A DNA stretch of 64,000 bases from Flavobacterium sp. J49 (GTDB lineage Bacteria > Bacteroidota > Bacteroidia > Flavobacteriales > Flavobacteriaceae), in the NCBI RefSeq assembly GCF_011742145.1, contig NZ_JAAQQU010000098.1, forward strand, positions 182,919 through 246,918. The letters are read 5' to 3'. This document shows, in pieces, positions 6,411 to 16,045 of this stretch. Each line of letters opens with the position of its first letter. Position 1 is the first letter of the stretch. Below the pieces are notes generated by a model. The model did not search any database. It saw nothing but the letters and a program-made list of their open reading frames with translations, and was not told the DNA's origin. A program made the position numbers and the translations under genes.

Positions 6411-9215
6411 TTATTCAGGCATTAAAATCCCAATAGTTTTATCTTTACTTAAGTATTTCGCAGCTACTTCCTGAATTTCTTTGGCAGTTACTGCTTTTAC
6501 TTTTTCAGAAGCTACTAAAATATCTTCCGGATTTGAACCATTCATAAAAGACCTGGTGAAATTAGTCATCCAATAACGGTTTTCTTTGATCTTCTTTTTA
6601 TAGTCTAAAGCCTCGGCTTCTTTGTATTTATTGACGTCTTTTTCTTCCGGACCGTTTTTGATAATTTTATCCAATTCGGCCAAAGCAGAAACAATTAACT
6701 TCTCGGCATTCTCAGGTCCGCAAGGGAAACCGATATTGAAATTATAAGAACCATAAGGCACTTTATTGATACTGCCACGAGCACTTACACCATAAACCCC
6801 GCTTTCGTTTTCTCTTAATTCTTCCACCAACTTAATGGTCAAGACTTCGCCCAGTGCTGTCATAGCCACTGCTTCTTTTGGAGAATAAACAGCATCTCCA
6901 TAGAACATGATGGTTACATTACTTTTGGGATCTTTCCCTTTGTTGACTACTTTTTTGATATCCCCTTTCAATAGGCGGTACCCTAAATCTTTTGCGTTTT
7001 CTTTCGTTCCGTTGGAAGGCAAGGAAGCGATGTATTTTTTGGCAAAATCTTCCATCACTGCGTCATCAACATTTCCGACGAAGAAAAACTCAAAATCTCC
7101 GGCATTGGCAAAACGCTCTTTGAATTTGTTGTAAGCCAATTGGTAATCCGTTGACGCCCATTTTTCGGCGGTTGGCACCAAACCGTTCCATCTTGGATTT
7201 TCTTTGTTCAAATAAGAATAAAACTCCGATTGGAAATAGAAACCGGGTTGCGACATCATATTTTCCGTAAAGTTGGATTGTTTTTGTTTAAACCCTTCAA
7301 AAGCGGCTGCATCAAAGTTCAAATCCGTAAAATAGGCATGCAACATTTGAAACGCATATTCTAAATCTTTAGGTGTTGTACTTCCTCTGAAACCTTCGGT
7401 TGTATTGCTGATATATGGTGTTACATTGGCAATTTTTCCGGCCATAAACTTATCAATATCATTTTGATCTAAGCCCGAAAAACCTGCTTCAGTCAATCCG
7501 CCATTGGCAAATTGTGTTTTTTTGATTTCTTCATTAGAATACAAATTGGTTCCGCCAAAGCTTACCGCTTCTAATAGAATCTCATCATTTTTGAAATCGG
7601 TTTTCTTGTAGGTTACTTTGGCACCGTTGGATAAAGTTAACGTCGTCGCACCAATTTTATCATTGGTTTCTTTCTTAACCACGGAACCCGCTTTTACCGG
7701 ATGGCGCAACAAACTGCTGGCAACGGCTTTGTCTTCGTAAGCTTTCAATTCAGCTGTATTTACCGCAATCGCAGCTAAAACTTCTTTTTCGGTTACTTTT
7801 TTCAAGCCTTCTTTTTCGGGCGAAGTGATTACGATTACTCGGTTGTCATCTTTAAGATACTCTTTGATCAAAGCATTGACATCAGTCAAGTTGATTTTCG
7901 GTAACAAATTTTTAGTTGCATTGTAGGACCACTCTGCATCCGGTGAAGGTGATTGTTCTAAGAAATGAGATTGGTAACGCCAAACATAATCTTCCGATTC
8001 TTTTTTGTCTCTGTCTTTGTAACTGCTTTCACTTCTGGCCAAAATTTCGGCTTTAGCCCTTTCAAATTCACCTGCGGTAAAACCAAATTTTTTCACTCTC
8101 TCATTTTCGGACACCAATACTTTCAAAGCCTCTAATTGCTTAGTTTCATCAATCATGGCGAAGGATTGGAATCCTTCTTTATTTCGGGCAAATGTACCGC
8201 CGTGATAGGTAAAACCATAGGTAAATGGCGGCGTTGGTGAATTGGTCAATTCGTTTAATCGGTTATTTAACATGGTAGCGAACAAACCTTCAGCCAAACT
8301 TTCTTTTAAATCATTGATGGTTTTAACTTTCTTTGGCAAACCATAATCTTTGTACAGCAATTGGATTTGCGTTTGTGCTGCTTCTTTATCGCTTTCAATA
8401 GACACCAAAGTTTCTTTGTGATTTGGCACTTCAAAAGTTTTTCTGAGCTTTTCGTTTTTAGGATTTTGGTATTTCTCGAAGTGGTCTTTGATTTTTTGCT
8501 CCATCGCTTCCACATCAATATCTCCAACAACTATCACACTCATCAAATTAGGTCGGTACCAATCTTTGTAAAAGCTGGTTAATTTATCATGCGTGAAATT
8601 CTCTAAAATTTCTTTTTTACCAATTGGAAGGCGATTGGCGTATTGCGAATTGTACATCATTTTCGGAATGTACTTGTCTTCCATTCTTTTATCGGCTCCA
8701 AGACCAAGTCGGTATTCTTCAAGAACTACGCCTCTTTCTTTGTCGATTTCTTCGGGTGTTAAATTGGCGTTGAAAGCCCAATCTTCAATAATTTGGAATC
8801 CTTTTTCCACTTTTTCAGCATCATCAGACGGAATCGGAAGGAAATAAACGGTTTCATCAAAACCGGTGTAAGCATTTAAATGTTGGCCAAATTTTACGCC
8901 GATACTCTGCAAATAATCTACCAATTGATTTTTAGGAAAACGCTTGGTTCCGTTGAAACACATGTGTTCCATAAAGTGCGCCAATCCTTGTTGGTCATCG
9001 TTCTCCAAAATGGAACCCGCATTGATTACGAGTCTCAAATCGACCTTGTTCTCGGGTTTTTTGTTTTTTCTTATGTAGTAGGTCAATCCATTTTTCAGGG
9101 TTCCTTTTCGCACCTCAGCATCAAAGGGAATTGCGTCTGTTCCTTTTAAATCCTGGGCAAAATTGGCCGCCGGAATGAGCAAAAGAAAGAGTACCGATTT
9201 TAAAATTTGTTTCAT
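6411..9215 (-). CDS. M16 family zinc metalloprotease, secreted
   Basis: The 934-aa protein starts with a signal peptide (about 1-20, MKQILKSVLFLLLIPAANFA). The inverted zinc motif HFMEH is at 80-84, with a downstream Glu-rich helix (ERGVVLEEYR) that supplies the third ligand. Four M16-type modules follow in two halves, as in pitrilysin and PqqL, and only the first half carries the active site. Such proteins degrade peptides in the periplasm. A -7 box (9297-9304) lies about 80 bases upstream. Convergent with the methyltransferase and divergent from the Plug gene. Exact substrate unknown. Confidence 0.95.
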   Translation of the reverse strand: MKQILKSVLFLLLIPAANFAQDLKGTDAIPFDAEVRKGTLKNGLTYYIRKNKKPENKVDLRLVINAGSILENDDQQGLAHFMEHMCFNGTKRFPKNQLVDYLQSIGVKFGQHLNAYTGFDETVYFLPIPSDDAEKVEKGFQIIEDWAFNANLTPEEIDKERGVVLEEYRLGLGADKRMEDKYIPKMMYNSQYANRLPIGKKEILENFTHDKLTSFYKDWYRPNLMSVIVVGDIDVEAMEQKIKDHFEKYQNPKNEKLRKTFEVPNHKETLVSIESDKEAAQTQIQLLYKDYGLPKKVKTINDLKESLAEGLFATMLNNRLNELTNSPTPPFTYGFTYHGGTFARNKEGFQSFAMIDETKQLEALKVLVSENERVKKFGFTAGEFERAKAEILARSESSYKDRDKKESEDYVWRYQSHFLEQSPSPDAEWSYNATKNLLPKINLTDVNALIKEYLKDDNRVIVITSPEKEGLKKVTEKEVLAAIAVNTAELKAYEDKAVASSLLRHPVKAGSVVKKETNDKIGATTLTLSNGAKVTYKKTDFKNDEILLEAVSFGGTNLYSNEEIKKTQFANGGLTEAGFSGLDQNDIDKFMAGKIANVTPYISNTTEGFRGSTTPKDLEYAFQMLHAYFTDLNFDAAAFEGFKQKQSNFTENMMSQPGFYFQSEFYSYLNKENPRWNGLVPTAEKWASTDYQLAYNKFKERFANAGDFEFFFVGNVDDAVMEDFAKKYIASLPSNGTKENAKDLGYRLLKGDIKKVVNKGKDPKSNVTIMFYGDAVYSPKEAVAMTALGEVLTIKLVEELRENESGVYGVSARGSINKVPYGSYNFNIGFPCGPENAEKLIVSALAELDKIIKNGPEEKDVNKYKEAEALDYKKKIKENRYWMTNFTRSFMNGSNPEDILVASEKVKAVTAKEIQEVAAKYLSKDKTIGILMPE

Positions 9216-9296
9216 AAAAGTTTTGGTTTTGTTATTTATAAAAAAGATAACGGATAAAGATTACATTTATTGTGAAACTAATAAAATAAATACTTA

Positions 9297-9304
9297 CAAA
9301 AATA
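9297..9304 (-). promoter_or_regulatory. -7 box upstream of the M16 gene
   Basis: CAAAAATA on the plus strand is TATTTTTG on the minus strand, matching TAnnTTTG, about 80 bases before the ATG at 9215. Confidence 0.35.
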
Positions 9305-9395
9305 TTTTTAACGAAATATTAGCGTTACTATATCTTATAGGAATATTAACGGCACAATTCATGTGTTAATTATTATTATATTTACCATTCGAAAA

Positions 9396-10658
9396 ATGAA
9401 AACCATGTTTAAAAAGAGCATATTCACATTTGTATTTATTCTTCTTTCAGGAAATATTTTCTCTCAACCCGAAAAAGAAATCGCGCCACCCTACAATATT
9501 AAAACCGTCAGCTTTGTTCAAAACGGGCAAAATGCAGTTCCAATATTCCAATTGGGCGACAGTTTCCAAATCCATTTTGATGATTTATATGGCAATGAAG
9601 CCAACTATTTTTACACCATAACCCATTGTGATTACGATTGGAATCCATCACAATTGGCCAAAGCCGAATACATCAATGGTTTTGACGACCAGAGAATTCA
9701 GGATTATACCAACTCATTGACGACTTTACAATTGTACTCCCATTACAAACTGTCTTTTCCGAACAGATTTACCCAATTCAGAGTAAGTGGCAACTACGTT
9801 ATCAAAATTTTAAATGATGATAAAGAAGTAGTCTTCACCAAAAAATTTATTCTCTATGAAGAATTGGTTACCGTTCCGATGCAAGTCAGAAGAGCCAGAA
9901 ACTTATCGGTCGCCAACCAGAAACACAACTTGGATTTTACCATAAAATCGGCTACTATTAATTTTCAGAGTCCATTGAAGAATGTCAAAGTCATGTTGTT
10001 GCAAAACGGCAAGTTCGACAACGCTATCACCAATGTAAAACCACAGTATACCATCGGTAATGATTTGATTTATAAATATGATACGGAAACCCAATTTTGG
10101 GCCGGAAATGAATATTTATTTTTTGAGAACAAAGACATTCGTGCCGCCAACAACAGCATAGCCCGTGTGGATTCAAAAGGCGGCGTTTATAATGCCTATT
10201 TGTACCAAAGCCAAGCCCGAGCCAATGTGCCTTACACCTATTATCCCGACATCAATGGGAATTTTATAGTGAAAAATATTGGAGCGCAAAACAATGACAT
10301 TGAAGCCGATTATGCTTGGGTTTTCTTTAGCCTTTCGGCACCGAGTTATTATGGCAAAAAACCGATTTACATCAATGGAATGTTTAACAACTTCGCCATC
10401 GGTGAAGAAAACAAAATGGAATACAACGCTGAGAAAGGTGTTTATGAAAAAGCCATCATGATTAAGCAAGGTTTTACCAATTTCCAATATGTGATTGCCG
10501 ATGCCAACGGCAAAATTGATGAAGAAAATGCCATCGACGGGAATTTCCACCAAACAGAAAACAATTATTTTGCTTTAGTATACTACCGAGAAAACAACCA
10601 ACGCTACGACAGAATTATTGGCAAAGGAATAGCCAGTTCGGTCGATATTACCAATTAG
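9396..10658 (+). CDS. Type IX secretion Plug protein (DUF5103)
   Basis: The ATG at 9396 (or 9405) precedes a signal peptide ending near NIFSQ, giving about 420 aa. The sequence matches the DUF5103 family, renamed after the flavobacterial Plug protein that closes the SprA translocon on the periplasmic side. Characteristic patches are YNIKTVSF near the N-terminus, FYTITHCDYDW, and a second domain around YADPDINGNF-like sequence (YYPDINGNFIVKN). The first domain (about 25-130) is followed by a second beta domain to the end. Its presence beside T9SS-dependent cargo genes in this window fits a gliding or secreting flavobacterium. Confidence 0.88.
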   Translation: MKTMFKKSIFTFVFILLSGNIFSQPEKEIAPPYNIKTVSFVQNGQNAVPIFQLGDSFQIHFDDLYGNEANYFYTITHCDYDWNPSQLAKAEYINGFDDQRIQDYTNSLTTLQLYSHYKLSFPNRFTQFRVSGNYVIKILNDDKEVVFTKKFILYEELVTVPMQVRRARNLSVANQKHNLDFTIKSATINFQSPLKNVKVMLLQNGKFDNAITNVKPQYTIGNDLIYKYDTETQFWAGNEYLFFENKDIRAANNSIARVDSKGGVYNAYLYQSQARANVPYTYYPDINGNFIVKNIGAQNNDIEADYAWVFFSLSAPSYYGKKPIYINGMFNNFAIGEENKMEYNAEKGVYEKAIMIKQGFTNFQYVIADANGKIDEENAIDGNFHQTENNYFALVYYRENNQRYDRIIGKGIASSVDITN

Positions 10659-10699
10659 AAAATTTAACATCTAATTCACGTTACAAATTGTATTTTTTG

Positions 10700-10707
10700 T
10701 AAATTTG
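10700..10707 (+). promoter_or_regulatory. -7 box upstream of apaG
   Basis: TAAATTTG fits TAnnTTTG and lies 24 bases before the apaG start at 10732. Confidence 0.4.
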
Positions 10708-10731
10708 ACAACGTAATCAAATGAATACTAC

Positions 10732-11118
10732 ATGGTTTCACAAATAACACGAGGCATAAAGATTTCGGTCTTGACTAGTTTTGAAGGTACTTACTTCAAA
10801 AACTACAAGATTCACTTTGCCTTTAGTTATGAAATCACCATCGAGAACCACAGCAAAGATTCGGTTCAATTGAATACTCGTCACTGGGAAATTTTAGATT
10901 CGCTTAATGACAAAGAAATCGTTGACGGCGAAGGCGTAATTGGTAAAAAACCGGTTTTAAAACCAGGCGAAAAGCACACCTACAACTCGGGTTGTTTGTT
11001 GTCTTCCCCGTTCGGAGCGATGAGTGGTTACTTCAACATGATTAATTTTACTACAACCAAAACCTTTAAAGTAATCGTGCCCACCTTCAAATTGAGCGCG
11101 CCGTTTGCTTTGAATTAA
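10732..11118 (+). CDS. apaG: ApaG domain protein
   Basis: The 128-aa protein is a single ApaG domain, a fibronectin-III-like beta sandwich. Typical patches are FSYEITIENHS, NTRHWEILDS, GVIGKKPVLKPGEKHTY and SPFGAMSGYF. The domain was linked to cobalt resistance and magnesium efflux in Salmonella, but its biochemical role is not settled. Length and domain match the family, and no membrane segment is present, so it is cytoplasmic. It is followed by pruA, which has a promoter of its own. Confidence 0.95.
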   Translation: MVSQITRGIKISVLTSFEGTYFKNYKIHFAFSYEITIENHSKDSVQLNTRHWEILDSLNDKEIVDGEGVIGKKPVLKPGEKHTYNSGCLLSSPFGAMSGYFNMINFTTTKTFKVIVPTFKLSAPFALN

Positions 11119-11133
11119 TTTTGAAATGACTTC

Positions 11134-11167
11134 TTGTCAAAAATTCAAATTTTCCTTTGTACTTTTG
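11134..11167 (+). promoter_or_regulatory. Promoter of pruA, TTG-N23-TACTTTTG
   Basis: A -33-like TTG at 11134-11136 and a -7 box TACTTTTG at 11160-11167 are spaced 23 bases apart, as expected for the Bacteroidota primary sigma factor. The pruA ATG is 73 bases downstream. Confidence 0.55.
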
Positions 11168-11240
11168 TGTAAAATTTAATAATCCATAGTTTTTGGGTTG
11201 TTTCATTTTCAATTTGTCTAATTTTCAAAATAATATAACT

Positions 11241-12869
11241 ATGCCTAAAGGTTTTTTTCATGTCCCCAAAGCGGTCAATGAACCTGTAAAATCATACGCA
11301 CCAAATTCACCTGAAAAAGCAGCTGTTTTAGCGGCTTACAAAAAAATGTGGAACGAAACTATCGAGGTTCCTAACTACATTGGCAGCGAAGAAATTCGCA
11401 CCGGAAATACCCGAAACATGACGGCGCCACACGACCACCAACACGTGGTTGGAAAATACCATTTGGCCGAAAAAGTACACATCGAAAAAGCCATCGCAGC
11501 TGCTTTAGAAGCCAGAAAAAAATGGGCCAACATGGCTTGGGAACAACGTGCAGCTATCTTTTTAAAAGCGGCCGAATTAATCGCCGGACCTTACAGAGCC
11601 AAAATCAACGCAGCCACCATGATTGCGCAATCAAAAACTATTTTCCAAGCCGAAATTGACGCTTCTTGTGAATTGATTGACTTTTTGAGATACAATGTGG
11701 AGTTTATGACTCAAATTTACAACGACCAACCCAAATCGGTATCCGATATTTGGAACCGCGTAGAATACCGTCCGTTAGAAGGATTTGTTTATGCTATCAC
11801 TCCGTTTAACTTTACGGCTATTGCCGCAAATCTTCCGGCGAGTGCTGCTTTGATGGGCAACACGGTAGTTTGGAAACCAAGTGACAGCCAAGTTTTCTCG
11901 GCCAAAGTAATTATCGATGTGTTCAAAGAAGCCGGCGTTCCTGATGGAGTAATCAACGTAGTCTTTGGCGATCCGGTAATGATTACCGATACGGTTTTGG
12001 CCAGTCCAGATTTTGCCGGTGTTCACTATACCGGTTCCACCTTTGTCTTTAAAGAAATTTGGAAAAAAATCGGAACCAACATCCACACTTATAAAACTTA
12101 CCCAAGAATTGTTGGGGAAACCGGCGGAAAAGACTTCGTTTTGGCGCATCCAAGTGCGAATGTAAAACAAGTTGTGACCGGAATTACCCGTGGTGCCTTT
12201 GAATTCCAAGGACAAAAATGTTCTGCCGCATCGAGAGGTTATATTCCACAAAGTTTGTGGCCGGCAGTGAAAGAACAATTAATCACCGATGTAAAATCGA
12301 TGAAAATGGGTTCTCCGGAGGATTTTGGCAACTTCATTACTGCCGTAATTCACGAAGGTTCGTTTGACAAGTTAGCGAGTTTTATCGACCAAGCTAAAAA
12401 AGACAGCGATGCCGAAATTATTGTTGGAGGAAACTATGACAAATCAAAAGGGTACTTTATTGAACCTACTGTGATTGTTACCACCAATCCAAAATACGCC
12501 ACCATGGAAACCGAACTTTTCGGACCGGTGATGACCATTTATGTCTATGAAGATGCTAAGTGGGCTGAGACTTTACAATTGGTTGACAGCACTTCAGAAT
12601 ATGCTTTGACCGGAGCGATTTTCAGTCAGGATCGCTATGCGATTCAAGAAGCTACTTTAGCGTTACAAAACAGTGCCGGTAACTTCTATATCAACGATAA
12701 ACCAACCGGAGCTGTTGTTGGAATGCAACCTTTTGGTGGCGCCAGAGCTTCGGGAACCAATGACAAAGCGGGTTCAATGCAAAATTTATTGCGTTGGGTT
12801 TCGCCAAGAACCATCAAAGAAACCTTTGTTACTCCGGAAGATTACCGTTACCCTTTTTTAGGAGAATAA
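11241..12869 (+). CDS. pruA: L-glutamate gamma-semialdehyde dehydrogenase
   Basis: The start is set at ATG 11241 (MPKGFFHVPKAVNEPV), the family's usual N-terminus, giving 542 aa. It is an aldehyde dehydrogenase of the delta-1-pyrroline-5-carboxylate type with the general base E293 in VGETGGKD and the catalytic C327 in GQKCSAAS. It oxidises glutamate semialdehyde to glutamate with NAD, the second step of proline breakdown. The length and lack of a PRODH domain match the stand-alone enzyme, so proline dehydrogenase must be encoded elsewhere. Transcription probably ends at the hairpin just after the stop. Confidence 0.97.
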   Translation: MPKGFFHVPKAVNEPVKSYAPNSPEKAAVLAAYKKMWNETIEVPNYIGSEEIRTGNTRNMTAPHDHQHVVGKYHLAEKVHIEKAIAAALEARKKWANMAWEQRAAIFLKAAELIAGPYRAKINAATMIAQSKTIFQAEIDASCELIDFLRYNVEFMTQIYNDQPKSVSDIWNRVEYRPLEGFVYAITPFNFTAIAANLPASAALMGNTVVWKPSDSQVFSAKVIIDVFKEAGVPDGVINVVFGDPVMITDTVLASPDFAGVHYTGSTFVFKEIWKKIGTNIHTYKTYPRIVGETGGKDFVLAHPSANVKQVVTGITRGAFEFQGQKCSAASRGYIPQSLWPAVKEQLITDVKSMKMGSPEDFGNFITAVIHEGSFDKLASFIDQAKKDSDAEIIVGGNYDKSKGYFIEPTVIVTTNPKYATMETELFGPVMTIYVYEDAKWAETLQLVDSTSEYALTGAIFSQDRYAIQEATLALQNSAGNFYINDKPTGAVVGMQPFGGARASGTNDKAGSMQNLLRWVSPRTIKETFVTPEDYRYPFLGE

Positions 12870-12892
12870 TTTTAAAGTTCTGTATCATAAGA

Positions 12893-12919
12893 AGTCCAAG
12901 TTTTACTTGGGCTTTTTTT
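12893..12919 (+). terminator. Rho-independent terminator after pruA
   Basis: AGTCCAAG and CTTGGGCT pair over eight bases (one G-T) around a five-base loop and are followed by a run of T. Confidence 0.8.
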
Positions 12920-12980
12920 ATGTCTTGGAAAATGATTTTTTTTGTATCTTCGGATGTCAAAAACTAACAACCAACGCGTT

Positions 12981-15278
12981 ATGAAAATAAAAATTACTCT
13001 TTTATTATTTTCCTTTTTTTCAATTACTGCTATCGCTCAAGACCAATCCTATGATTTGCTTAGAGACAAAACAGAAACCAAAATTCTTTACGACCGTGTA
13101 TTCAGCATTTCCAATGCCACGGAATCCGAGAAAAAAGGAATCAACACAAACTATTTTCTGCAAGCGTATCACGAAATACAGCGTGCCGACTTTTTGCAAC
13201 GCTTACCAAAATTGGAAAAGTTGAGAGAAGCAGCCAATCTGGGTTTTGCTAAAAATCAAGTTCCGTTGGGCGTTTTGATTACCGACTTTGAAAAAATAAA
13301 TTCCACGGCAATTGAGAACGGAGATGTTTTTTTAACGGCCAACAATCAATTTCAATCTAAACCAAACGCGCAAAATGTGTTTCAAAAACATACGCTTAAT
13401 TTGATTGCTCCGTTATTGGCGAAATCTAAAAGCAGTTTGGTTTCGTTCATTTTAAAAGACGAATTGATTTTCAACACTACCAACAAAACCATTCAAAATA
13501 TAGCCATTCAAATCAATGGAAATGAAGCTTGGAAAACCGTTTCCAGAAATGTGCAGACTTCAGTACAATTTGGTTCCGGTGGCTTACAGACCATAAACTG
13601 TCGCATCCTGTTCTCTAATGGAGAAACTGTAGTTACGTCTTTTGTTTTAAACATTGACAACCAAAACAGCAACAGTAATGCCCGAAACTCGCAAAATAAT
13701 TTACAACCCAATGTCATTAACACCATCACCGCTACAATTCCGTATCAAGGTTACGGAGAGGCAGCTCCTTACTTAGGTCAAGGTGAATACGAAATTTTTC
13801 CCGACATCGTTGACGGCGTGTTAGACAAACCTGTTTTTATAGTTGATGGGTTTGATCCCGGTGATTCTAATACCATTCCGTTGTTCTATGCCAGTTTGGA
13901 TTATGGTTCCGGACAAAACTTGGCCGATTATTTAAGAACACAAGGTTTTGATATCATTTTAGTCAACTTTCCAACCTATACCAGACCCAACACAACAACG
14001 GTAGTTGATGGCGGTGTCGACTTTATCCAGAGAAATGCCTTTGTTTTGGTGGAGCTAATCAATCAAATCAATGCGCAAAAAGTCGGGACCCAAAAAAATG
14101 TAATCATCGGACCAAGTATGGGTGGTTTGATTTCTCGTTATGCTTTGCGATATATGGAAATGAATGCTTTGACTCACGACACACGATTGTACATTTCTTT
14201 TGATTCACCACACCAAGGAGCTAACGTACCTATTGGTTTCCAACACCTTTTTAATTATATGGCTTATGGCCCGTTGGGGAATGCCGCGCTGCAACCTATT
14301 GTAGACGGAATGATAAAAAGTTCCGCCGCCAGACAAATGCTGATTGACCATATGGAAGGTCATTTGCAAAGCGGAAGTAGTTTTGAATTCAATACCGCAT
14401 CAGCTTCTTTGGTTCCGACCGGTGCTCCCAATTTTAGAAATGCGTTTCAAAACGAATTAAATGCGATGGGTTTCCCAACTACAGTGAGAAACGTTTCTAT
14501 TTCAAACGGCGCCGGCAATGGCACTATGAATTACAGCCCGAATTTTGAGGTCATGAATCATACTTTTAATGTTACCGCAACCCAAAGAGCAATTATTAAC
14601 CAAAGATTCACACCGGCAGCCAATCTTACCAATCAAGTAAGTCGCTTCAGAGGCCAAACACTTATTTTTGGCACTTGGCTGACTGTATATGAAAGTTTGG
14701 CCAATTCAAAATCGCCGACGTACACTGATGGTTTAGATACTGCTCCGGGCGGAAGATTTGACATGGGTGGTTTTCAAGCCGATGCGGGAACAGATCCATT
14801 GTTAGTTGAATTTTTTGACAATCTCAATGCCGATTATTTCACCTTTATTCCAACTTGGAGTTCCATGGCCATTTCAGGAACCAATAATTTATATACACCG
14901 GTAACCGGCGCTTCGGTGACGCCATTCGTAGCATCTTCTATACCGACCGTCAATGAAAATCATGTGACTTTAAATCAAATCAACGTGACTTTCGCTTTGA
15001 ATGAAATCATCAGTGGTTCATTGGCAACAACAAATCCGGCTTTTGAAACGCTTTGGATTAAGAATCCGGTAGCCAATTCAATTGAAATCAATACTTCTTA
15101 TACATTAGAAAATGCCGAGATTACAATAAATGACCTCTTGGGCAAAACCATTTATCAGTCTAAAAACAATACCATCAGCGGTACCTTTGAAATTCCGATT
15201 GCCTTGACCAAAGGTGTTTATCTTATCACTATTGGTAATGAAAACGGAAGTGTGACCAAGAAAATTGTAAAAGATTAA
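12981..15278 (+). CDS. Secreted alpha/beta hydrolase with T9SS type A sorting domain
   Basis: Start at ATG 12981 gives 765 aa with a signal peptide (to about TAIAQ). An N-terminal region of about 250 residues is followed by an alpha/beta hydrolase domain: DGFDPGDS, then the nucleophile elbow GPSMGG, then SFDSPHQGANVP, resembling lipase/PGAP1-like esterases. The last 75 residues form a type A C-terminal sorting domain ending in GVYLITIGNENGSVTKKIVK, which directs export through the T9SS and anchoring or release at the surface. The substrate is unknown; a lipid or ester is likely. It is convergent with rsmG across a shared terminator. Confidence 0.9.
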   Translation: MKIKITLLLFSFFSITAIAQDQSYDLLRDKTETKILYDRVFSISNATESEKKGINTNYFLQAYHEIQRADFLQRLPKLEKLREAANLGFAKNQVPLGVLITDFEKINSTAIENGDVFLTANNQFQSKPNAQNVFQKHTLNLIAPLLAKSKSSLVSFILKDELIFNTTNKTIQNIAIQINGNEAWKTVSRNVQTSVQFGSGGLQTINCRILFSNGETVVTSFVLNIDNQNSNSNARNSQNNLQPNVINTITATIPYQGYGEAAPYLGQGEYEIFPDIVDGVLDKPVFIVDGFDPGDSNTIPLFYASLDYGSGQNLADYLRTQGFDIILVNFPTYTRPNTTTVVDGGVDFIQRNAFVLVELINQINAQKVGTQKNVIIGPSMGGLISRYALRYMEMNALTHDTRLYISFDSPHQGANVPIGFQHLFNYMAYGPLGNAALQPIVDGMIKSSAARQMLIDHMEGHLQSGSSFEFNTASASLVPTGAPNFRNAFQNELNAMGFPTTVRNVSISNGAGNGTMNYSPNFEVMNHTFNVTATQRAIINQRFTPAANLTNQVSRFRGQTLIFGTWLTVYESLANSKSPTYTDGLDTAPGGRFDMGGFQADAGTDPLLVEFFDNLNADYFTFIPTWSSMAISGTNNLYTPVTGASVTPFVASSIPTVNENHVTLNQINVTFALNEIISGSLATTNPAFETLWIKNPVANSIEINTSYTLENAEITINDLLGKTIYQSKNNTISGTFEIPIALTKGVYLITIGNENGSVTKKIVKD

Positions 15279-15283
15279 AAAAA

Positions 15284-15309
15284 AGCCTCTCGATGGAGAG
15301 GCTTTTTTT
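15284..15309. terminator. Bidirectional terminator between hydrolase and rsmG
   Basis: AGCCTCTC and GAGAGGCT form a perfect 8-bp stem around a GATG loop, with A tract on one side and T tract on the other, so it can end transcription from both convergent genes. Confidence 0.85.
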
Positions 15310-15937
15310 ATGCTTTAAACTTAAGCGGCAAGTGCACTACTTTCTTGGTTTCAAAAAATTCATCGGAGAAAAACTCCGCGATATTGTATTCTTTGGCTTT
15401 TGGGAAATCTTTGAGCTCTTCGGTTAAATCTCCGCCTTTGAGGTAAAGAATACCGTTGCTCAATTCGTGTTTGTTTTGCTTCTTGATTTTATCTTTTATC
15501 CAAGACACAAAATCGGGCATATTGGTCACGGCCCGACTCACTATAAAATCGTAATCTCCTTTGACATTTTCGGCTCGCATTTGTTCTGCTTTGACATTTT
15601 TTAACCCTAATCCGTCAACAACGGCTTGGACTACTTTTATTTTTTTGGCAATCACATCTATCAGATAAAAACGCGTTTCCGGAAACAGGATAGCCAACGG
15701 AATTCCGGGAAATCCACCACCGGTGCCAACGTCTAAAACATAGGTTCCGGGTTCAAACGGCTGGATTTTGGCGATAGCCAAAGAATGCAAAACGTGCTTG
15801 GTGTATAATTCATCTATGTCTTTTCGGGAAATTACATTGATTTTCGCATTCCAATCTTGGTATAACGCTTCTAATTTTCGAAACTGTAGGAGTTGATTCT
15901 CAGTAAGATTAGGAAATTGTTTGATAATTTCTTCCAT
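15308..15937 (-). CDS. rsmG: 16S rRNA (guanine527-N7)-methyltransferase
   Basis: The start is placed at MEEIIKQFPNL (15937), giving 209 aa, the usual RsmG/GidB length. The SAM-binding motif is VLDVGTGGGFPGIPLAI, followed by the acidic strand FYLIDVIAKK and the DFIVSRAV motif, all diagnostic of the family. The enzyme methylates N7 of G527 in the 530 loop of 16S rRNA. A -7 box lies 16 bases upstream of this start, which argues against the longer in-frame start at 15955. Confidence 0.97.
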   Translation of the reverse strand: MEEIIKQFPNLTENQLLQFRKLEALYQDWNAKINVISRKDIDELYTKHVLHSLAIAKIQPFEPGTYVLDVGTGGGFPGIPLAILFPETRFYLIDVIAKKIKVVQAVVDGLGLKNVKAEQMRAENVKGDYDFIVSRAVTNMPDFVSWIKDKIKKQNKHELSNGILYLKGGDLTEELKDFPKAKEYNIAEFFSDEFFETKKVVHLPLKFKA

Positions 15938-15952
15938 AAATTGAATTTTCAA

Positions 15953-15960
15953 CAAAAATA
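15953..15960 (-). promoter_or_regulatory. -7 box upstream of rsmG
   Basis: CAAAAATA on the plus strand is TATTTTTG on the minus strand, a full TAnnTTTG match placed so that transcription would begin just before ATG 15937. Confidence 0.45.
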
Positions 15961-16015
15961 GTGCTTTTGGTTGATAATTATGATTTGTTTATAATCTTTC
16001 AAAAAGTATTATAAT

Positions 16016-16023
16016 TATCTTTG
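16016..16023 (+). promoter_or_regulatory. -7 box upstream of the desaturase
   Basis: TATCTTTG fits TAnnTTTG, 23 bases before the ATG at 16046. Confidence 0.45.
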
Positions 16024-16045
16024 AGCAAAATTTGAAATACTACAA

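Noticed and set aside
9163..9369. Short plus-strand frame in the M16-Plug gap
   Set aside because: It overlaps the M16 start on the other strand, is AT-rich and has no recognisable start context.
11775..12278. 167-codon minus-strand frame within pruA
   Set aside because: Antisense shadow of a strongly supported gene.
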